Origin: Streptomyces cellostaticus
GTDB lineage: Bacteria; Actinomycetota; Actinomycetes; Streptomycetales; Streptomycetaceae
Assembly: GCF_023630175.1 (NCBI RefSeq)
Contig: NZ_JALLIN010000003.1
Location: 62,001 to 126,000, forward strand
Length of the DNA: 64,000 nucleotides
Direction: 5' to 3'
The notes beneath the pieces are model-generated. The model saw only the letters and a list, made by a program, of their open reading frames with translations. It was not told where the DNA came from and did no database searches. The position numbers and the translations under genes are program-made. This document shows positions 51,767 through 61,438 of the stretch, piece after piece. How positions within the stretch are numbered: position 1 is the first letter of the stretch; each line of letters opens with the position of its first letter.

Positions 51767-52089
51767 GTGTCCTCCTTGGTGGCGAAGGGGGGTACACGAG
51801 CACCTTTGCGCGAGGTACATCCCGCACAAAAGTACTCATCCTCGCCTTTCACTCCTTCGGTCCAGAGGGGCCACCCGTAGGAGTGCGTTCGGTACGCACC
51901 GCCGCACATACTGAAGTCCCGCCCACGGAAGCGGACCGCCGCGCAGGTTCGTCCGACGCCGTCGGCTCCGAGGCGCGAGGACGTCGACCGCGCCACCGAT
52001 GCCACGACGGCGAGGGGGCCGAGCGCCCCGCCGGCCGATCCGCGGGGCGCCGTCCTGTCCGCCTCCAAGCCCTCAACCGGAGTGAACAC
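51767..52089. other. Divergent intergenic region between EF-hand and SDR genes
   Basis: About 320 bp that must hold divergent promoters. The part near 51830-51860 is less GC-rich than its surroundings. I cannot define promoter boxes with confidence. Confidence 0.4.
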
Positions 52090-52983
52090 GTGTCGAAATC
52101 GTCGGGGCCGATGCCGCCCGCAGGCCGGGCCGTACTGATCACCGGGGCCTCCTCGGGCCTGGGGGAATCCTGCGCGCTCCACATGTCCAGGGTCGGCTTC
52201 CACGTCCTCGCCGGGGTCCGCCGTCCCGAGGACGGGGAACGGCTGCGCGCGGCGGCGGCCGGCCGGCTGACCCCGGTGATCGTCGACGTGACGGACGAGA
52301 AGTCGGTCCGGGCGGCCGTGGACGAGGTGACCGGGCTCCTCGGCGGGACCGGGCTGTGGGGACTGGTCAACAACGCGGGCATCGCGGTCACGGCTCCGCT
52401 GGAGTGCGTACCCATGGAGCAGATGCGCCGGCAGCTCGACATCAACGTGATCGGCCAGGTGCAGATGGTCCAGGGCTTCCTGCCGCTGCTGCGGGCCGGC
52501 ACCGGCCGGATCGTCAACGTCTCCTCGGGCCTCGGGAACGTCGCCCTCCCCTACCTCGGCGCCTACGCCGCCTCCCAGTTCGCCAAGGAGGCCCTCAGCG
52601 ACGCGCTCCGCCGCGAGCTGGCCCCGCAGGGCGTCCCCGTCGTGGTGATTCAGCCGGGTGCCGTCCTGACCCCTCTCTGGTCCAAGATGTCCGACACGGG
52701 CAACCGGGCGCTGGAGGGGGCGTCCGAGCCGGTCCGGGAGCTCTACCGCAGTTCGTTCCTCGGCTTCATGGAAGCCAACGAGACCTCGGCCCGCAGCAGC
52801 CGCACGACCGTCGACGACGTCGCCCGGGTGGTCTTCCGCGCGCTTGTCGCCGAGCGGCCCAGGACGCGGTACACCGTCGGCCGCGACGCGGCCGGCAGCC
52901 GGGTCCTCTCCAGGCTGCTGCCCGACCGGGCCCTGGACCGGGTCTTCGGCGGAACCTCGGCCCTGAAGAACCTCAGGAACTGA
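52090..52983 (+). CDS. Short-chain dehydrogenase with altered active site
   Basis: A 297-residue SDR: RAVLITGASSGLGESCALHM (TGxxxGxG), DVTDEKSVRAAVDEV, LVNNAGIAVTAPLECVPMEQ (NNAG), the catalytic Ser region VNVSSGLGNVALPYLG and AYAASQFAKEALSDALRREL. The classic YxxxK reads YAASQ, so the catalytic lysine is Gln unless the later Lys substitutes. A C-terminal extension (SRLLPDRALDRVFGG) follows. GTG start at 52090. Divergent from the EF-hand gene; it may belong to the NRPS cluster as a tailoring enzyme. Confidence 0.87.
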   Translation: MSKSSGPMPPAGRAVLITGASSGLGESCALHMSRVGFHVLAGVRRPEDGERLRAAAAGRLTPVIVDVTDEKSVRAAVDEVTGLLGGTGLWGLVNNAGIAVTAPLECVPMEQMRRQLDINVIGQVQMVQGFLPLLRAGTGRIVNVSSGLGNVALPYLGAYAASQFAKEALSDALRRELAPQGVPVVVIQPGAVLTPLWSKMSDTGNRALEGASEPVRELYRSSFLGFMEANETSARSSRTTVDDVARVVFRALVAERPRTRYTVGRDAAGSRVLSRLLPDRALDRVFGGTSALKNLRN

Positions 52984-53151
52984 ACTGCCCCGCCACCGCC
53001 GGTCCACGACAGGGATCGGACGTACCGCCGCACCCGGCTGACCGGGCCGGACAGTATCCCGAAGCGGTACGCGGCGCTGCCCGGCGGCACGGTTTCGACA
53101 CCACGCGCGGAGCGAAGGCCGTCCGTTCGCGTCCGGCAGGGAAATCCACCC

Positions 53152-53187
53152 GGCAGGGCCGCCCGCACGCGTGCGGGCGGCCCTGCC
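53152..53187. terminator. Perfect 36-bp palindromic terminator
   Basis: GGCAGGGCCGCCCGCACG and its exact complement, without loop, between the converging SDR gene (ends 52983) and the whiE hydroxylase gene (ends 53200). It divides the NRPS cluster from the pigment cluster. Confidence 0.9.
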
Positions 53188-53199
53188 CGCCGTCCCGGG

Positions 53200-54840
53200 T
53201 CAGCCGGTGCGCAGCAGCGCCCGGAGCACCTCGCGCAGCACGCCCTCCGGGTCCGGTACGGCGCTCGTCGCGCGCCAGGCCACGAAGCCGTCCGGGCGGA
53301 CGAGGACCGCGCCGTCGGCGGTGACGCCGTGCAGCTCGGCCCAGTCGGCGGCGTCGTCCTCGTAGGTCAGGTCGGCGTCCGCGCCGGGGCCGATGCGGTA
53401 GGCGTCCAGGCGTACGCCGTCCGTCTCGGCGATCCTGCGGGCCGCCGTGTGCCAGCCCGCGTCGTCCGGGGCGTCGCTGAGGAGGACGAACGAGCGCTCG
53501 TAGAGGTCGAGGGTGGACAGCCGGCGGCCGGCGCGGCGCAGCCAGAGGTGCGGGGCGCGGGTGCCGGGCCGGCCGGTGAGGTCGAGGGCGTCGGCGACGA
53601 TCGGCCGGTCGGGATCGGCGCCGAGGACGGCGCCGTGGGGGTAGTGGTAGCCGAGGACGACGTTGAGGACGCCGCCGCGCTTGCCGGCGCCGACGCCGGG
53701 GGCGGGGGCGAAGCCCGGGTGGCTGTGCTCGACGGAGCGGGCCGAGGCGCGGGCGCTGGTGGAGATCGCGACCGGGCGGCGCTCGCTGTCGTAGGTGGCG
53801 AGCAGGGCGGGGTCGGCCCAGCCGTCGAGGACGGCGGCGAGTTTCCAGGCGAGGTTGTGGGCGTCCTGGATGCCGGTGTTGGAGCCGAAGGCGCCGGTGG
53901 GTGACATCTCGTGGGCGGAGTCGCCGGCGAGGAAGACGCGGCCGCGGGAGTAGCGGTCGGCCACTCGTTCGGCGGCGCGCCAGGACGCCTTTCCGGTGAT
54001 CTCGACGTCGAGGCCGGATACGCCGACCGCCCGGCGGATGTGGTCCTGCAGACGTTCCTCGGTGAACTCCTCGAGGGTCTCGCCGTGCTCGGGGTGCCAG
54101 GGGGCGTGGAAGACCCAGTTCTCCTTGTTGTCGACGGGGAGCAGGGCGCCGTCGGCCTCGGGGTCGGTGAGGTAGCAGCAGATGAAGCGGCGGTCGCCGA
54201 CGGTGTCGGCCAGCCGGGTGGAGCGGAAGGTGACACTGACGTTGGCGAAGAGCTCGCCGGGGCCGCTCTGGCCGATGCCGAGGGCGCCGCGGACGGGGCT
54301 GCGGGGTCCGTCGGCCGCGACGAGGTAGTCCGCCCGCACGGTGTAGCGCTCCTCGGTGCCGCGGTCGAGGATCACGGCCGTCACCCCGTCGGCGTCCTGT
54401 TCGAAGGACTCCATCTGGTGGAAGTAGCGCAGGTCGCCGCCGAGTTCGCGGGCGCTGTCGACGAGGACGGGCTCGAGGTCGTTCTGGCTGCACAGGCACC
54501 AGCCGGTGGGGCTGAACCTGGCGAGTCCGCCACCCGGGTCGATGTGCTTGAAGAGCCACTCGCCCGCGTCACCCACGAGGGTGGGCGTCTGCAGGATGCC
54601 GTGGTTGTCGGCGAGGAGTGAGGCCGCCGCCTTGATGGCCGGTTCGATGCCGGCCACCCGCAGGAGCTCCATGGTGCGGACGTTGTTGCCCCGTCCGCGC
54701 GGGTGGATGGAGGTGCCCGAGTGACGCTCGACGAGCATGTGCCGGACACCGAGGCGGCCCAGGAAGACGGACGTGGACAGGCCCACCAGGGAGCCGCCCA
54801 CGATGAGGACGGGGACCCGGTGGTCGGCTTTCTGATGCAT
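53200..54840 (-). CDS. whiE-ORFVIII: Spore-pigment FAD hydroxylase (WhiE ORFVIII-like)
   Basis: A 546-residue aromatic hydroxylase of the PheA/TfdB family: VPVLIVGGSLVGLSTSVFLG (FAD fold), LVAADGPRSPVRGALGIG (DG motif) and VFLAGDSAHEMSPTGAFGSN (GD motif, about residue 300), with the C-terminal thioredoxin-like domain (residues about 400-546). It starts MHQKADHRVPV with GGAGG upstream. It lies divergent to ORFI-VII, as in the S. coelicolor whiE locus, where it modifies the polyketide spore pigment late in sporulation under a sigma-F-dependent promoter. Confidence 0.92.
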   Translation of the reverse strand: MHQKADHRVPVLIVGGSLVGLSTSVFLGRLGVRHMLVERHSGTSIHPRGRGNNVRTMELLRVAGIEPAIKAAASLLADNHGILQTPTLVGDAGEWLFKHIDPGGGLARFSPTGWCLCSQNDLEPVLVDSARELGGDLRYFHQMESFEQDADGVTAVILDRGTEERYTVRADYLVAADGPRSPVRGALGIGQSGPGELFANVSVTFRSTRLADTVGDRRFICCYLTDPEADGALLPVDNKENWVFHAPWHPEHGETLEEFTEERLQDHIRRAVGVSGLDVEITGKASWRAAERVADRYSRGRVFLAGDSAHEMSPTGAFGSNTGIQDAHNLAWKLAAVLDGWADPALLATYDSERRPVAISTSARASARSVEHSHPGFAPAPGVGAGKRGGVLNVVLGYHYPHGAVLGADPDRPIVADALDLTGRPGTRAPHLWLRRAGRRLSTLDLYERSFVLLSDAPDDAGWHTAARRIAETDGVRLDAYRIGPGADADLTYEDDAADWAELHGVTADGAVLVRPDGFVAWRATSAVPDPEGVLREVLRALLRTG

Positions 54841-55040
54841 CGAAGCCTCCAGAGGCAAGGGGGGCGGGAGTGGGAGGGGCCTGTGTGTGTTCTTGCCCGG
54901 TGGCGGTGGCTCCGCGTGCCCAATCACCCACGTGGTTCATACGAGTCGCGGGCGTGAGGGGTCCGGCACAGGATCAAGGAACGCTGCCGCCGCTTCAGTC
55001 GCGCGGCATCGACTCTGCCCCGCGAAGGAGATGTGTACGG

Positions 55041-56123
55041 ATGACCACGACGTCTGAACGTCCTTCAGCAACGCCGGCCCGTGAGGTGTCGAAGCGTGTC
55101 TCGCAGTCCGTCTTCGACGGCTCGCGGCTCCGGGTGGTGCTGCTGGTCGACGTCAATGACGGAGCGCAGCAGCAGTTCCTGGAGGCCTACGAGCAGCTCT
55201 GCAACCAGGTCGCCTCGGTGCCGGGCCATGTGAGCGACCAGCTCTGCCAGTCCATCGAGAACCCGTCCCAGTGGCTCATCACGAGCGAGTGGGAGAGTGC
55301 GCCGCCGTTCCTCACCTGGGTGAACAGCGAGGAACACGTGCGGATGGTGGAGCCGCTGCACAGCTGCGTGCGTGACACCCGGTCGCTGCGGTTCCACGTG
55401 GTGCGCGAGACCGGTGGCGCGTCGCAGGCCGAGCCGGGACAGCGCCGGCTGCAGGCGCACCCGCGCATCGGTGACGGGGTGATCCGGCACGCGCTGACCT
55501 TCACCGTGAAGCCCGGCAGCGAGGAGAAGGTCGCGAAGATCCTCTCGGACTACGCCTCGCCCGAGGCCCGGGTGGACGACACCACGCGGCTGTGCCGGAC
55601 CTCGCTGTTCATGCACGGCAACCGGGTGGTGCGGGCCATCGAGGTGCGGGGCGACCTGCTCGCGGCGCTGCGGCACGTGGCCCGGCAGCCCGAGGTGCGG
55701 GCCGTGGAGCAGGCGATCAACCCGTATCTGGAGCAGGACCGGGATCTCGACGACCAGGAGTCGGCCCGGATGTTCTTCACCCGTGCGGCGCTGCCGGCCG
55801 TGCACCACGTGAGCGCGGGCGGCCACCAGGAAGGTGTGCGCCAGGCCCTGTACTACGCGGCCCGGCCGGGCCGGGGGATGCGGCTGGCGGAGCTGCTCGC
55901 GCAGGCCGACTCGCAGTCCGCGGACGACCCGGCGAGCCCGGTGCTGCGCAGCACGGTGTTCCAGCGTGACGACGTCGTGGTGCGGCTGGTCGACGTGCAG
56001 CCCGAGCAGGGTGCCGAGGCGATGCCGCTGCCGGCGCGGGTGGCCGCCGAGGTGCGTGAGCTGCTGGACGCCGAGGCCGCGCGCATGGACCTGATCACCG
56101 ACCGCCGTTCGCCCGGAGCCTGA
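55041..56123 (+). CDS. whiE-ORFI: SchA/CurD-domain protein (WhiE ORFI-like)
   Basis: A 360-residue protein with two related ABM/SchA-CurD-type ferredoxin-like domains: [20 protein letters not shown] ... [15 protein letters not shown] near the N-terminus and [20 protein letters not shown] ... [19 protein letters not shown], followed by a third repeat-like segment. It is the first gene of the pigment operon, with GAAGGAG upstream of the ATG. In whiE-type clusters it is required for normal pigment, but its reaction is not defined. Confidence 0.9.
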   Translation: MTTTSERPSATPAREVSKRVSQSVFDGSRLRVVLLVDVNDGAQQQFLEAYEQLCNQVASVPGHVSDQLCQSIENPSQWLITSEWESAPPFLTWVNSEEHVRMVEPLHSCVRDTRSLRFHVVRETGGASQAEPGQRRLQAHPRIGDGVIRHALTFTVKPGSEEKVAKILSDYASPEARVDDTTRLCRTSLFMHGNRVVRAIEVRGDLLAALRHVARQPEVRAVEQAINPYLEQDRDLDDQESARMFFTRAALPAVHHVSAGGHQEGVRQALYYAARPGRGMRLAELLAQADSQSADDPASPVLRSTVFQRDDVVVRLVDVQPEQGAEAMPLPARVAAEVRELLDAEAARMDLITDRRSPGA

Positions 56124-56185
56124 TCCGGCGCGGCGGCTCCTTCCAGCACCCAGCGCCGTTCGCGGCACAGACACCGGAGGAAACG

Positions 56186-56653
56186 TTGTCCATCAAACCC
56201 CGTCCGAAAATCGTGGACCTCAGCGAGATCGAGCCCAACGTCCGGCGCGGTGGCGACCTGCGCGCCATGCTCACCCCCGCCACGGTCGGTTCCACCAGCG
56301 GCTTCATGGGCGTGGCCATCGTGCAGCCCGGTGACCGCATCGGTGAGCACTACCACCCGTACTCCGAGGAGTTCGTCTACGTCCTCTGCGGCCAGCTCGA
56401 GGTGGACCTGGACAACGAGCCGCACCCGCTGCGGCCCGAGCAGGGCCTGATGATCCCGGCACACATGCGGCACCGGTTCCGCAACGTCGGGAACGTCGAG
56501 GCGCGGATCGTCTTCCACCTGGGTCCGCTCGCGCCGCGTCCGCAGCTCGGGCACGTCGACACCGAGGAGACGGAGATCATCGGGGCCGCGGCGGTCGTCA
56601 CGGAGCCGGCCGCCGCGGGTGCCGCCCACGACCGAGGTCAGGTCCGGTCATGA
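56186..56653 (+). CDS. whiE-ORFII: Cupin protein (WhiE ORFII-like)
   Basis: A 155-residue single-domain cupin starting at TTG 56186: [20 protein letters not shown], cupin motif 1 [22 protein letters not shown] (HxHxxxxE) and motif 2 [20 protein letters not shown]. These His/Glu/His residues should bind a divalent metal. It belongs to the SchB/CurC family of polyketide cyclase/tailoring proteins. Its stop overlaps the KS-alpha start (ATGA at 56650-56653). Confidence 0.9.
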   Translation: MSIKPRPKIVDLSEIEPNVRRGGDLRAMLTPATVGSTSGFMGVAIVQPGDRIGEHYHPYSEEFVYVLCGQLEVDLDNEPHPLRPEQGLMIPAHMRHRFRNVGNVEARIVFHLGPLAPRPQLGHVDTEETEIIGAAAVVTEPAAAGAAHDRGQVRS

Positions 56654-57909
56654 CCCGGCGCGTGGCGGTCACTGGCATAGGCATCGTGGCTCCGGGCGGC
56701 ATCGGCGTACCGGCTTTCTGGGATCTGCTCGCCAACGGCCGGACCGCGACGCGAGGCATCACCTTCTTCGACCCCTCGGGGCTGCGGTCGCGCATAGCGG
56801 CCGAGTGCGACTTCGACCCGGTGGCGCACGGCCTGGACGAGGAGCAGGCCGCGCGGGGGGACCGGTACATCCAGTTCGCCCTGGTCGCCGGGCAGGAGGC
56901 GGTCCGGGACTCGGGTCTCGACCTGTCCGCGGAGAACCCGTGGCGCGTCGGTGTCTCGGTGGGCACCGCGGTCGGCGGCACCACCCGGCTGGAGCACGAC
57001 TACGTCCTGGTCAGCCACCGCGGTGAGCGCTGGGACGTCGACCACCGGGAGGCGGAGCCGCATCTGCACCGGGCGTTCTCGCCGAGCACGGTCGCCTCCG
57101 CGGTGGCGGAACGGTTCGGTGCCCAGGGACCGGTGCAGACCGTCTCCACCGGCTGCACCTCGGGGCTGGACGCCGTCGGATACGCCTTCCACACGGTCGA
57201 GGAGGGCCGGGCCGACATCTGCATAGCCGGCGCGTCGGACTCGCCGATCTCCCCGATCACCATGGCCTGCTTCGACGCGATCAAGGCCACCTCCCCTAAC
57301 AACGACGATCCCGCGCACGCCTCCAGGCCCTTCGACAACAACCGTGACGGGTTCGTCATGGGCGAAGGCGGCGCGGTGCTCGTCCTGGAGGAGCTGGAGC
57401 ACGCCCGGGCCCGCGGCGCGCACGTCTACTGCGAGCTGGGCGGCTACGCCACCTTCGGCAACGCCTACCACATGACCGGCCTGACCAGCGAGGGACTGGA
57501 GATGGCCCGGGCGATCGACATGGCCCTCGGCCACGCCCGGCTGGACCCCACGGCGATCGACTACGTCAACGCCCACGGCTCCGGGACCCGGCAGAACGAC
57601 CGCCACGAGACGGCGGCCGTCAAGCGGGCGCTCGGCCACCACGCCTACGACACCCCCATGAGCTCCATCAAGTCGATGGTGGGGCACTCCCTCGGGGCGA
57701 TCGGGGCGATCGAGGTGGTCGCGTGCGTGCTGGCACTCGCCCGGCAGGTCGTACCCCCGACCGCGAACTACGAGATCCCCGACCCCGAGTGCGACCTGGA
57801 CTACGTCCCGCGTGTCGCCCGAGACCGGAAGCTGAGCAGCGTCCTGTCCGTGGGCAGCGGGTTCGGCGGCTTCCAGTCCGCGGTGGTCCTGACCCGTTCC
57901 AGGGAGTGA
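56650..57909 (+). CDS. whiE-ORFIII: Type II PKS ketosynthase alpha (WhiE ORFIII-like)
   Basis: A 419-residue ketosynthase: [20 protein letters not shown], catalytic Cys in [20 protein letters not shown] (about residue 173), His in [20 protein letters not shown] and [20 protein letters not shown]. It elongates the polyketide on the ACP together with the chain length factor encoded seven bases downstream. No acyltransferase is encoded; malonyl transfer comes from the fatty acid MAT as usual for type II PKS. Confidence 0.95.
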   Translation: MTRRVAVTGIGIVAPGGIGVPAFWDLLANGRTATRGITFFDPSGLRSRIAAECDFDPVAHGLDEEQAARGDRYIQFALVAGQEAVRDSGLDLSAENPWRVGVSVGTAVGGTTRLEHDYVLVSHRGERWDVDHREAEPHLHRAFSPSTVASAVAERFGAQGPVQTVSTGCTSGLDAVGYAFHTVEEGRADICIAGASDSPISPITMACFDAIKATSPNNDDPAHASRPFDNNRDGFVMGEGGAVLVLEELEHARARGAHVYCELGGYATFGNAYHMTGLTSEGLEMARAIDMALGHARLDPTAIDYVNAHGSGTRQNDRHETAAVKRALGHHAYDTPMSSIKSMVGHSLGAIGAIEVVACVLALARQVVPPTANYEIPDPECDLDYVPRVARDRKLSSVLSVGSGFGGFQSAVVLTRSRE

Positions 57910-57916
57910 GGACACG

Positions 57917-59161
57917 ATGAGTGCTCCGCATGAACGCCGCGCGGCCGTCACCGGCATCGGGGTGGTCGCGCCCAACGGAACCAGCACCGACACGTTCTGG
58001 AAGGCCACCCAGGAGGGCCTCAGCGTCCTCGACCGGGTCACCCGCGAGGGCTGTGAGCACCTTCCGCTGAAGGTGGCCGGCGAGGTCCGCGGCTTCGAAC
58101 CGGCGGGGACCATCGACGAGCGGTTCCTCGTCCAGACCGACCGGTTCACCCACTTCGCCCTGGCCGCCGCCGACTTCGCGCTGGAGGACGCCCGGCTGGG
58201 CCAGGCCGACACCTCCGGGGAGCCGTACTCCATCGGGGTGGTCACCGCGGCCGGTTCCGGCGGTGGTGAGTTCGGCCAGCGCGAGCTTCAGCAGCTGTGG
58301 GGCAAGGGCAGCCGGTTCGTCGGCCCGTACCAGTCCATCGCCTGGTTCTACGCCGCGAGCACCGGCCAGATCTCCATCCGCCGGAAGTTCAAGGGGCCCT
58401 GCTCGGTCGTCGCCTCCGACGAGGCGGGCGGTCTGGACGCCCTCGCACACGCCGCCCGCGCGGTGCGGCGCGGCACCGACGTGATCGTGGCCGGCTCCAC
58501 CGAGGCGCCGCTCGCGCCGTACTCGGTGGTCTGCCAGCTCGGTTACGAGGAACTGAGCACCGGCACCGACCCGTCCCGCGCCTACCGCCCGTTCACCGAC
58601 ACGGCCTGCGGCTTCGTGCCGGCGGAGGGCGGCGCCATGCTCGTGGTGGAGGCGGAGACGTCGGCCCGCGAGCGCGGGGCGGACGTGCGGGCGTACGTGG
58701 CGGGCCACGCGGCGACCTTCACCGGCGCCTCCCGGTGGGACCGCTCCCGGGAGGGTCTGGCGCAGGCCATCGGGCAGGCGCTGGACGAGGCGGGCTGCGC
58801 CCCCGAGGAGGTCGACGTCGTCTTCGCCGACGCCCTCGGGGTGCCGGAGGCGGACCGGGCCGAGGCCCTCGCGCTCGCCGACGCCCTCGGCGCGCACGGC
58901 ACCCGGGTACCGGTCACCGCTCCGAAGACCGGCATCGGCCGGGGCTACTGCGCGGCTCCGGTACTGGACACCGCGGCGGCGGTGCTCGCGATGGAGCACG
59001 GCCTCATCCCGCCCACCCCCAACGTCGCCGACGTCTGCCACGACCTCGATCTCGTGACCGGCCGCGCCCGCGTCGCCGAGCTGCGTACGGCGCTGGTGCT
59101 CAGCCGCGGACTCATGGGGTCGAACTCGGCGCTCGTGCTCCGGCACAGCGCCGGACAGTGA
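57917..59161 (+). CDS. whiE-ORFIV: Chain length factor, KS-beta (WhiE ORFIV-like)
   Basis: A 414-residue KS homologue: RRAAVTGIGVVAPNGTSTDT. The active-site Cys is replaced: the segment reads SVVASDEAGGLDALAHAARA, where typical CLFs have Gln (EQAGGLDA) and this protein has Glu. This is, as I recall, the variant found in spore-pigment CLFs. It pairs with KS-alpha and sets chain length; whiE-type factors give very long (C24) chains. Confidence 0.94.
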   Translation: MSAPHERRAAVTGIGVVAPNGTSTDTFWKATQEGLSVLDRVTREGCEHLPLKVAGEVRGFEPAGTIDERFLVQTDRFTHFALAAADFALEDARLGQADTSGEPYSIGVVTAAGSGGGEFGQRELQQLWGKGSRFVGPYQSIAWFYAASTGQISIRRKFKGPCSVVASDEAGGLDALAHAARAVRRGTDVIVAGSTEAPLAPYSVVCQLGYEELSTGTDPSRAYRPFTDTACGFVPAEGGAMLVVEAETSARERGADVRAYVAGHAATFTGASRWDRSREGLAQAIGQALDEAGCAPEEVDVVFADALGVPEADRAEALALADALGAHGTRVPVTAPKTGIGRGYCAAPVLDTAAAVLAMEHGLIPPTPNVADVCHDLDLVTGRARVAELRTALVLSRGLMGSNSALVLRHSAGQ

Positions 59162-59182
59162 GGACAGCAAAGGAGGAGAGCA

Positions 59183-59918
<736 letters not shown>

Positions 59919-59938
59919 CCGGAGGAAGGACCGAGCCC

Positions 59939-60262
59939 ATGCACCAGGCACTGATCGTCGCGCGCATGGCCCCCGGCTCCGCCCCGGACATCGCCAAGGT
60001 GTTCGAGGAGTCCGACCGGGGAGAGCTGCCCCGCCTCGTCGGAGTGGTGCGGCGCAGCCTCTTCCAGTTCGGCGACGTGTACATGCACCTCGTCGAGTCC
60101 GAGCGCGACCCGGGACCGGCCATCGCCAAGGTGACCGGCCATCCCGAGTTCCGTGACATCAGCGAGCGCCTGACGGCGTACGTCAGCGCGTACGACCCGG
60201 AGACCTGGCGGTCCCCCAAGGACGCGATGGCGCAGCGCTTCTACGTCTGGGAGCGCGACTGA
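59939..60262 (+). CDS. whiE-ORFVII: TcmI-type polyketide cyclase (WhiE ORFVII-like)
   Basis: A 107-residue ferredoxin-like fold protein: MHQALIVARMAPGSAPDIAK, VFEESDRGELPRLVGVVRRS, LFQFGDVYMHLVES and the DPETWRSPKDAMAQRFYVWE end that typifies TcmI-family cyclases. It closes later rings. Last gene of the plus-strand operon, followed by a strong hairpin. Confidence 0.94.
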   Translation: MHQALIVARMAPGSAPDIAKVFEESDRGELPRLVGVVRRSLFQFGDVYMHLVESERDPGPAIAKVTGHPEFRDISERLTAYVSAYDPETWRSPKDAMAQRFYVWERD

Positions 60263-60282
60263 GCCGTACGGCACCCCCGGAC

Positions 60283-60332
60283 GGCCACCGGCCGCCGGGC
60301 CCGCAGCGTCGCGGGCCCGGCGGCCGGTGGCC
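60283..60332. terminator. Bidirectional terminator after the pigment operon
   Basis: A 22-bp stem: GGCCACCGGCCGCCGGGCCC with its complement and the loop AGCGTC, lying between ORFVII (ends 60262) and the converging methyltransferase gene (ends 60351). Confidence 0.92.
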
Positions 60333-60350
60333 TGTGTCGTCACGTCCGCG

Positions 60351-61379
60351 TCACGCCGGCACGTGGCAGTCGAACGCGTGCAGGTACGGGTTGACCGGAC
60401 GGATGTCGCCCACCTTCAGGCCCGCCGAGGTCAGCCGGCTCACCATGGAGTCCGTGGTGTGCTTGGCCCCGCCGACGTTGAGGAGCAGCAGCAGGTCCAT
60501 GGCGGTGCTGAAACGCATCGAGGGGGTGTCGTCCACCAGGTTCTCGATGACGACGACCCGGGTGCCCGGGCCGCCCGCCTCGACGACGTTGCGCAGCGTG
60601 CGCGAGGTGCTCTCGTCGTCCCACTCCAGGATGTTCTTGATGACGTAGACGTCGGCCTGGACCGGGATCGCGTCCCGGACGTCACCGGGCACGATCCGCG
60701 CGCGGTCGGCGAGGTCGCCGCCCTCGCGCAGCCGCGGCAGGGCGTTCCCCACGACCCGGGGCAGGTCGAGCAGGGTGCCGCGCATCGCCGGGTACTTGTC
60801 GAGCAGGCAGGCCACCACGTGCCCCTGGCCGCCGCCGACGTCCGCGACCGACTTGGCCCCCGACAGGTCGAGCAGGGCCGCGACCTCGCGCGCGGACTGC
60901 TCGCTGGAGCGGGTCATGGCGCGGTTGAAGACGTCCGCGGACTCCGGGGCGTCCTCGTTGAGATAGGTGAAGAACTCCTTGCCGTACAGGCCCTCCACGA
61001 CGTTGTCGCCGGTGCGCACGGCCTCGTCCAGCCTGGGCCAGGCGTCCCAGGTCCACGGTTCGGTGCACCACAGGGCGATGGCGCGCAGGCTGTTGGGGTC
61101 GTCCTCGCGCAGCAGCCGGGACATGCCGGTGTGCGCGAAGGTGCCGTCCGGCCGTTCGGTGAACACGTCGTAGCAGGACAGCGCCCGCAGCAGCCGGCGC
61201 AGCGGCTTCGGTTCGGTCTTGACCGCCACGGCGAGGTCCTCGGCGGTCATCGGGGTGTCGTCGAGGGCGTCGGCGACACCCAGTCGGGCGGCGGCCCGGA
61301 CGGCGGCGGCACAGGCCGCGCCGAACACGAGTTCGCGCAGCCGCATGGGAGGCGGTGGTGCTGTTTCAGCGGAGGTCAT
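60351..61379 (-). CDS. O-methyltransferase (AviG/CalO family, TcmN-type)
   Basis: A 342-residue plant-type O-methyltransferase: an N-terminal dimerisation helix region (MTSAETAPPPPMRLRELVFG, ARLGVADALDDTPMTAEDLA), SAM motif I KSVADVGGGQGHVVACLLDK, DLPRVVGNA, and the catalytic region DVYVIKNILEWDDESTSRTL. The typical catalytic HxxxHxWxD pattern reads KNILEWDDE, so the general-base His is not at the usual place. ATG at 61379 with AGCGGAGG just upstream. It faces the pigment operon across a terminator and may methylate the pigment. Confidence 0.85.
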   Translation of the reverse strand: MTSAETAPPPPMRLRELVFGAACAAAVRAAARLGVADALDDTPMTAEDLAVAVKTEPKPLRRLLRALSCYDVFTERPDGTFAHTGMSRLLREDDPNSLRAIALWCTEPWTWDAWPRLDEAVRTGDNVVEGLYGKEFFTYLNEDAPESADVFNRAMTRSSEQSAREVAALLDLSGAKSVADVGGGQGHVVACLLDKYPAMRGTLLDLPRVVGNALPRLREGGDLADRARIVPGDVRDAIPVQADVYVIKNILEWDDESTSRTLRNVVEAGGPGTRVVVIENLVDDTPSMRFSTAMDLLLLLNVGGAKHTTDSMVSRLTSAGLKVGDIRPVNPYLHAFDCHVPA

Positions 61380-61438
61380 CTGCCGCCCTCTCTCTTTCCT
61401 TGGCCTGCGTCGGTCCAGCAGTGGCAGCGCCCGTGCGG

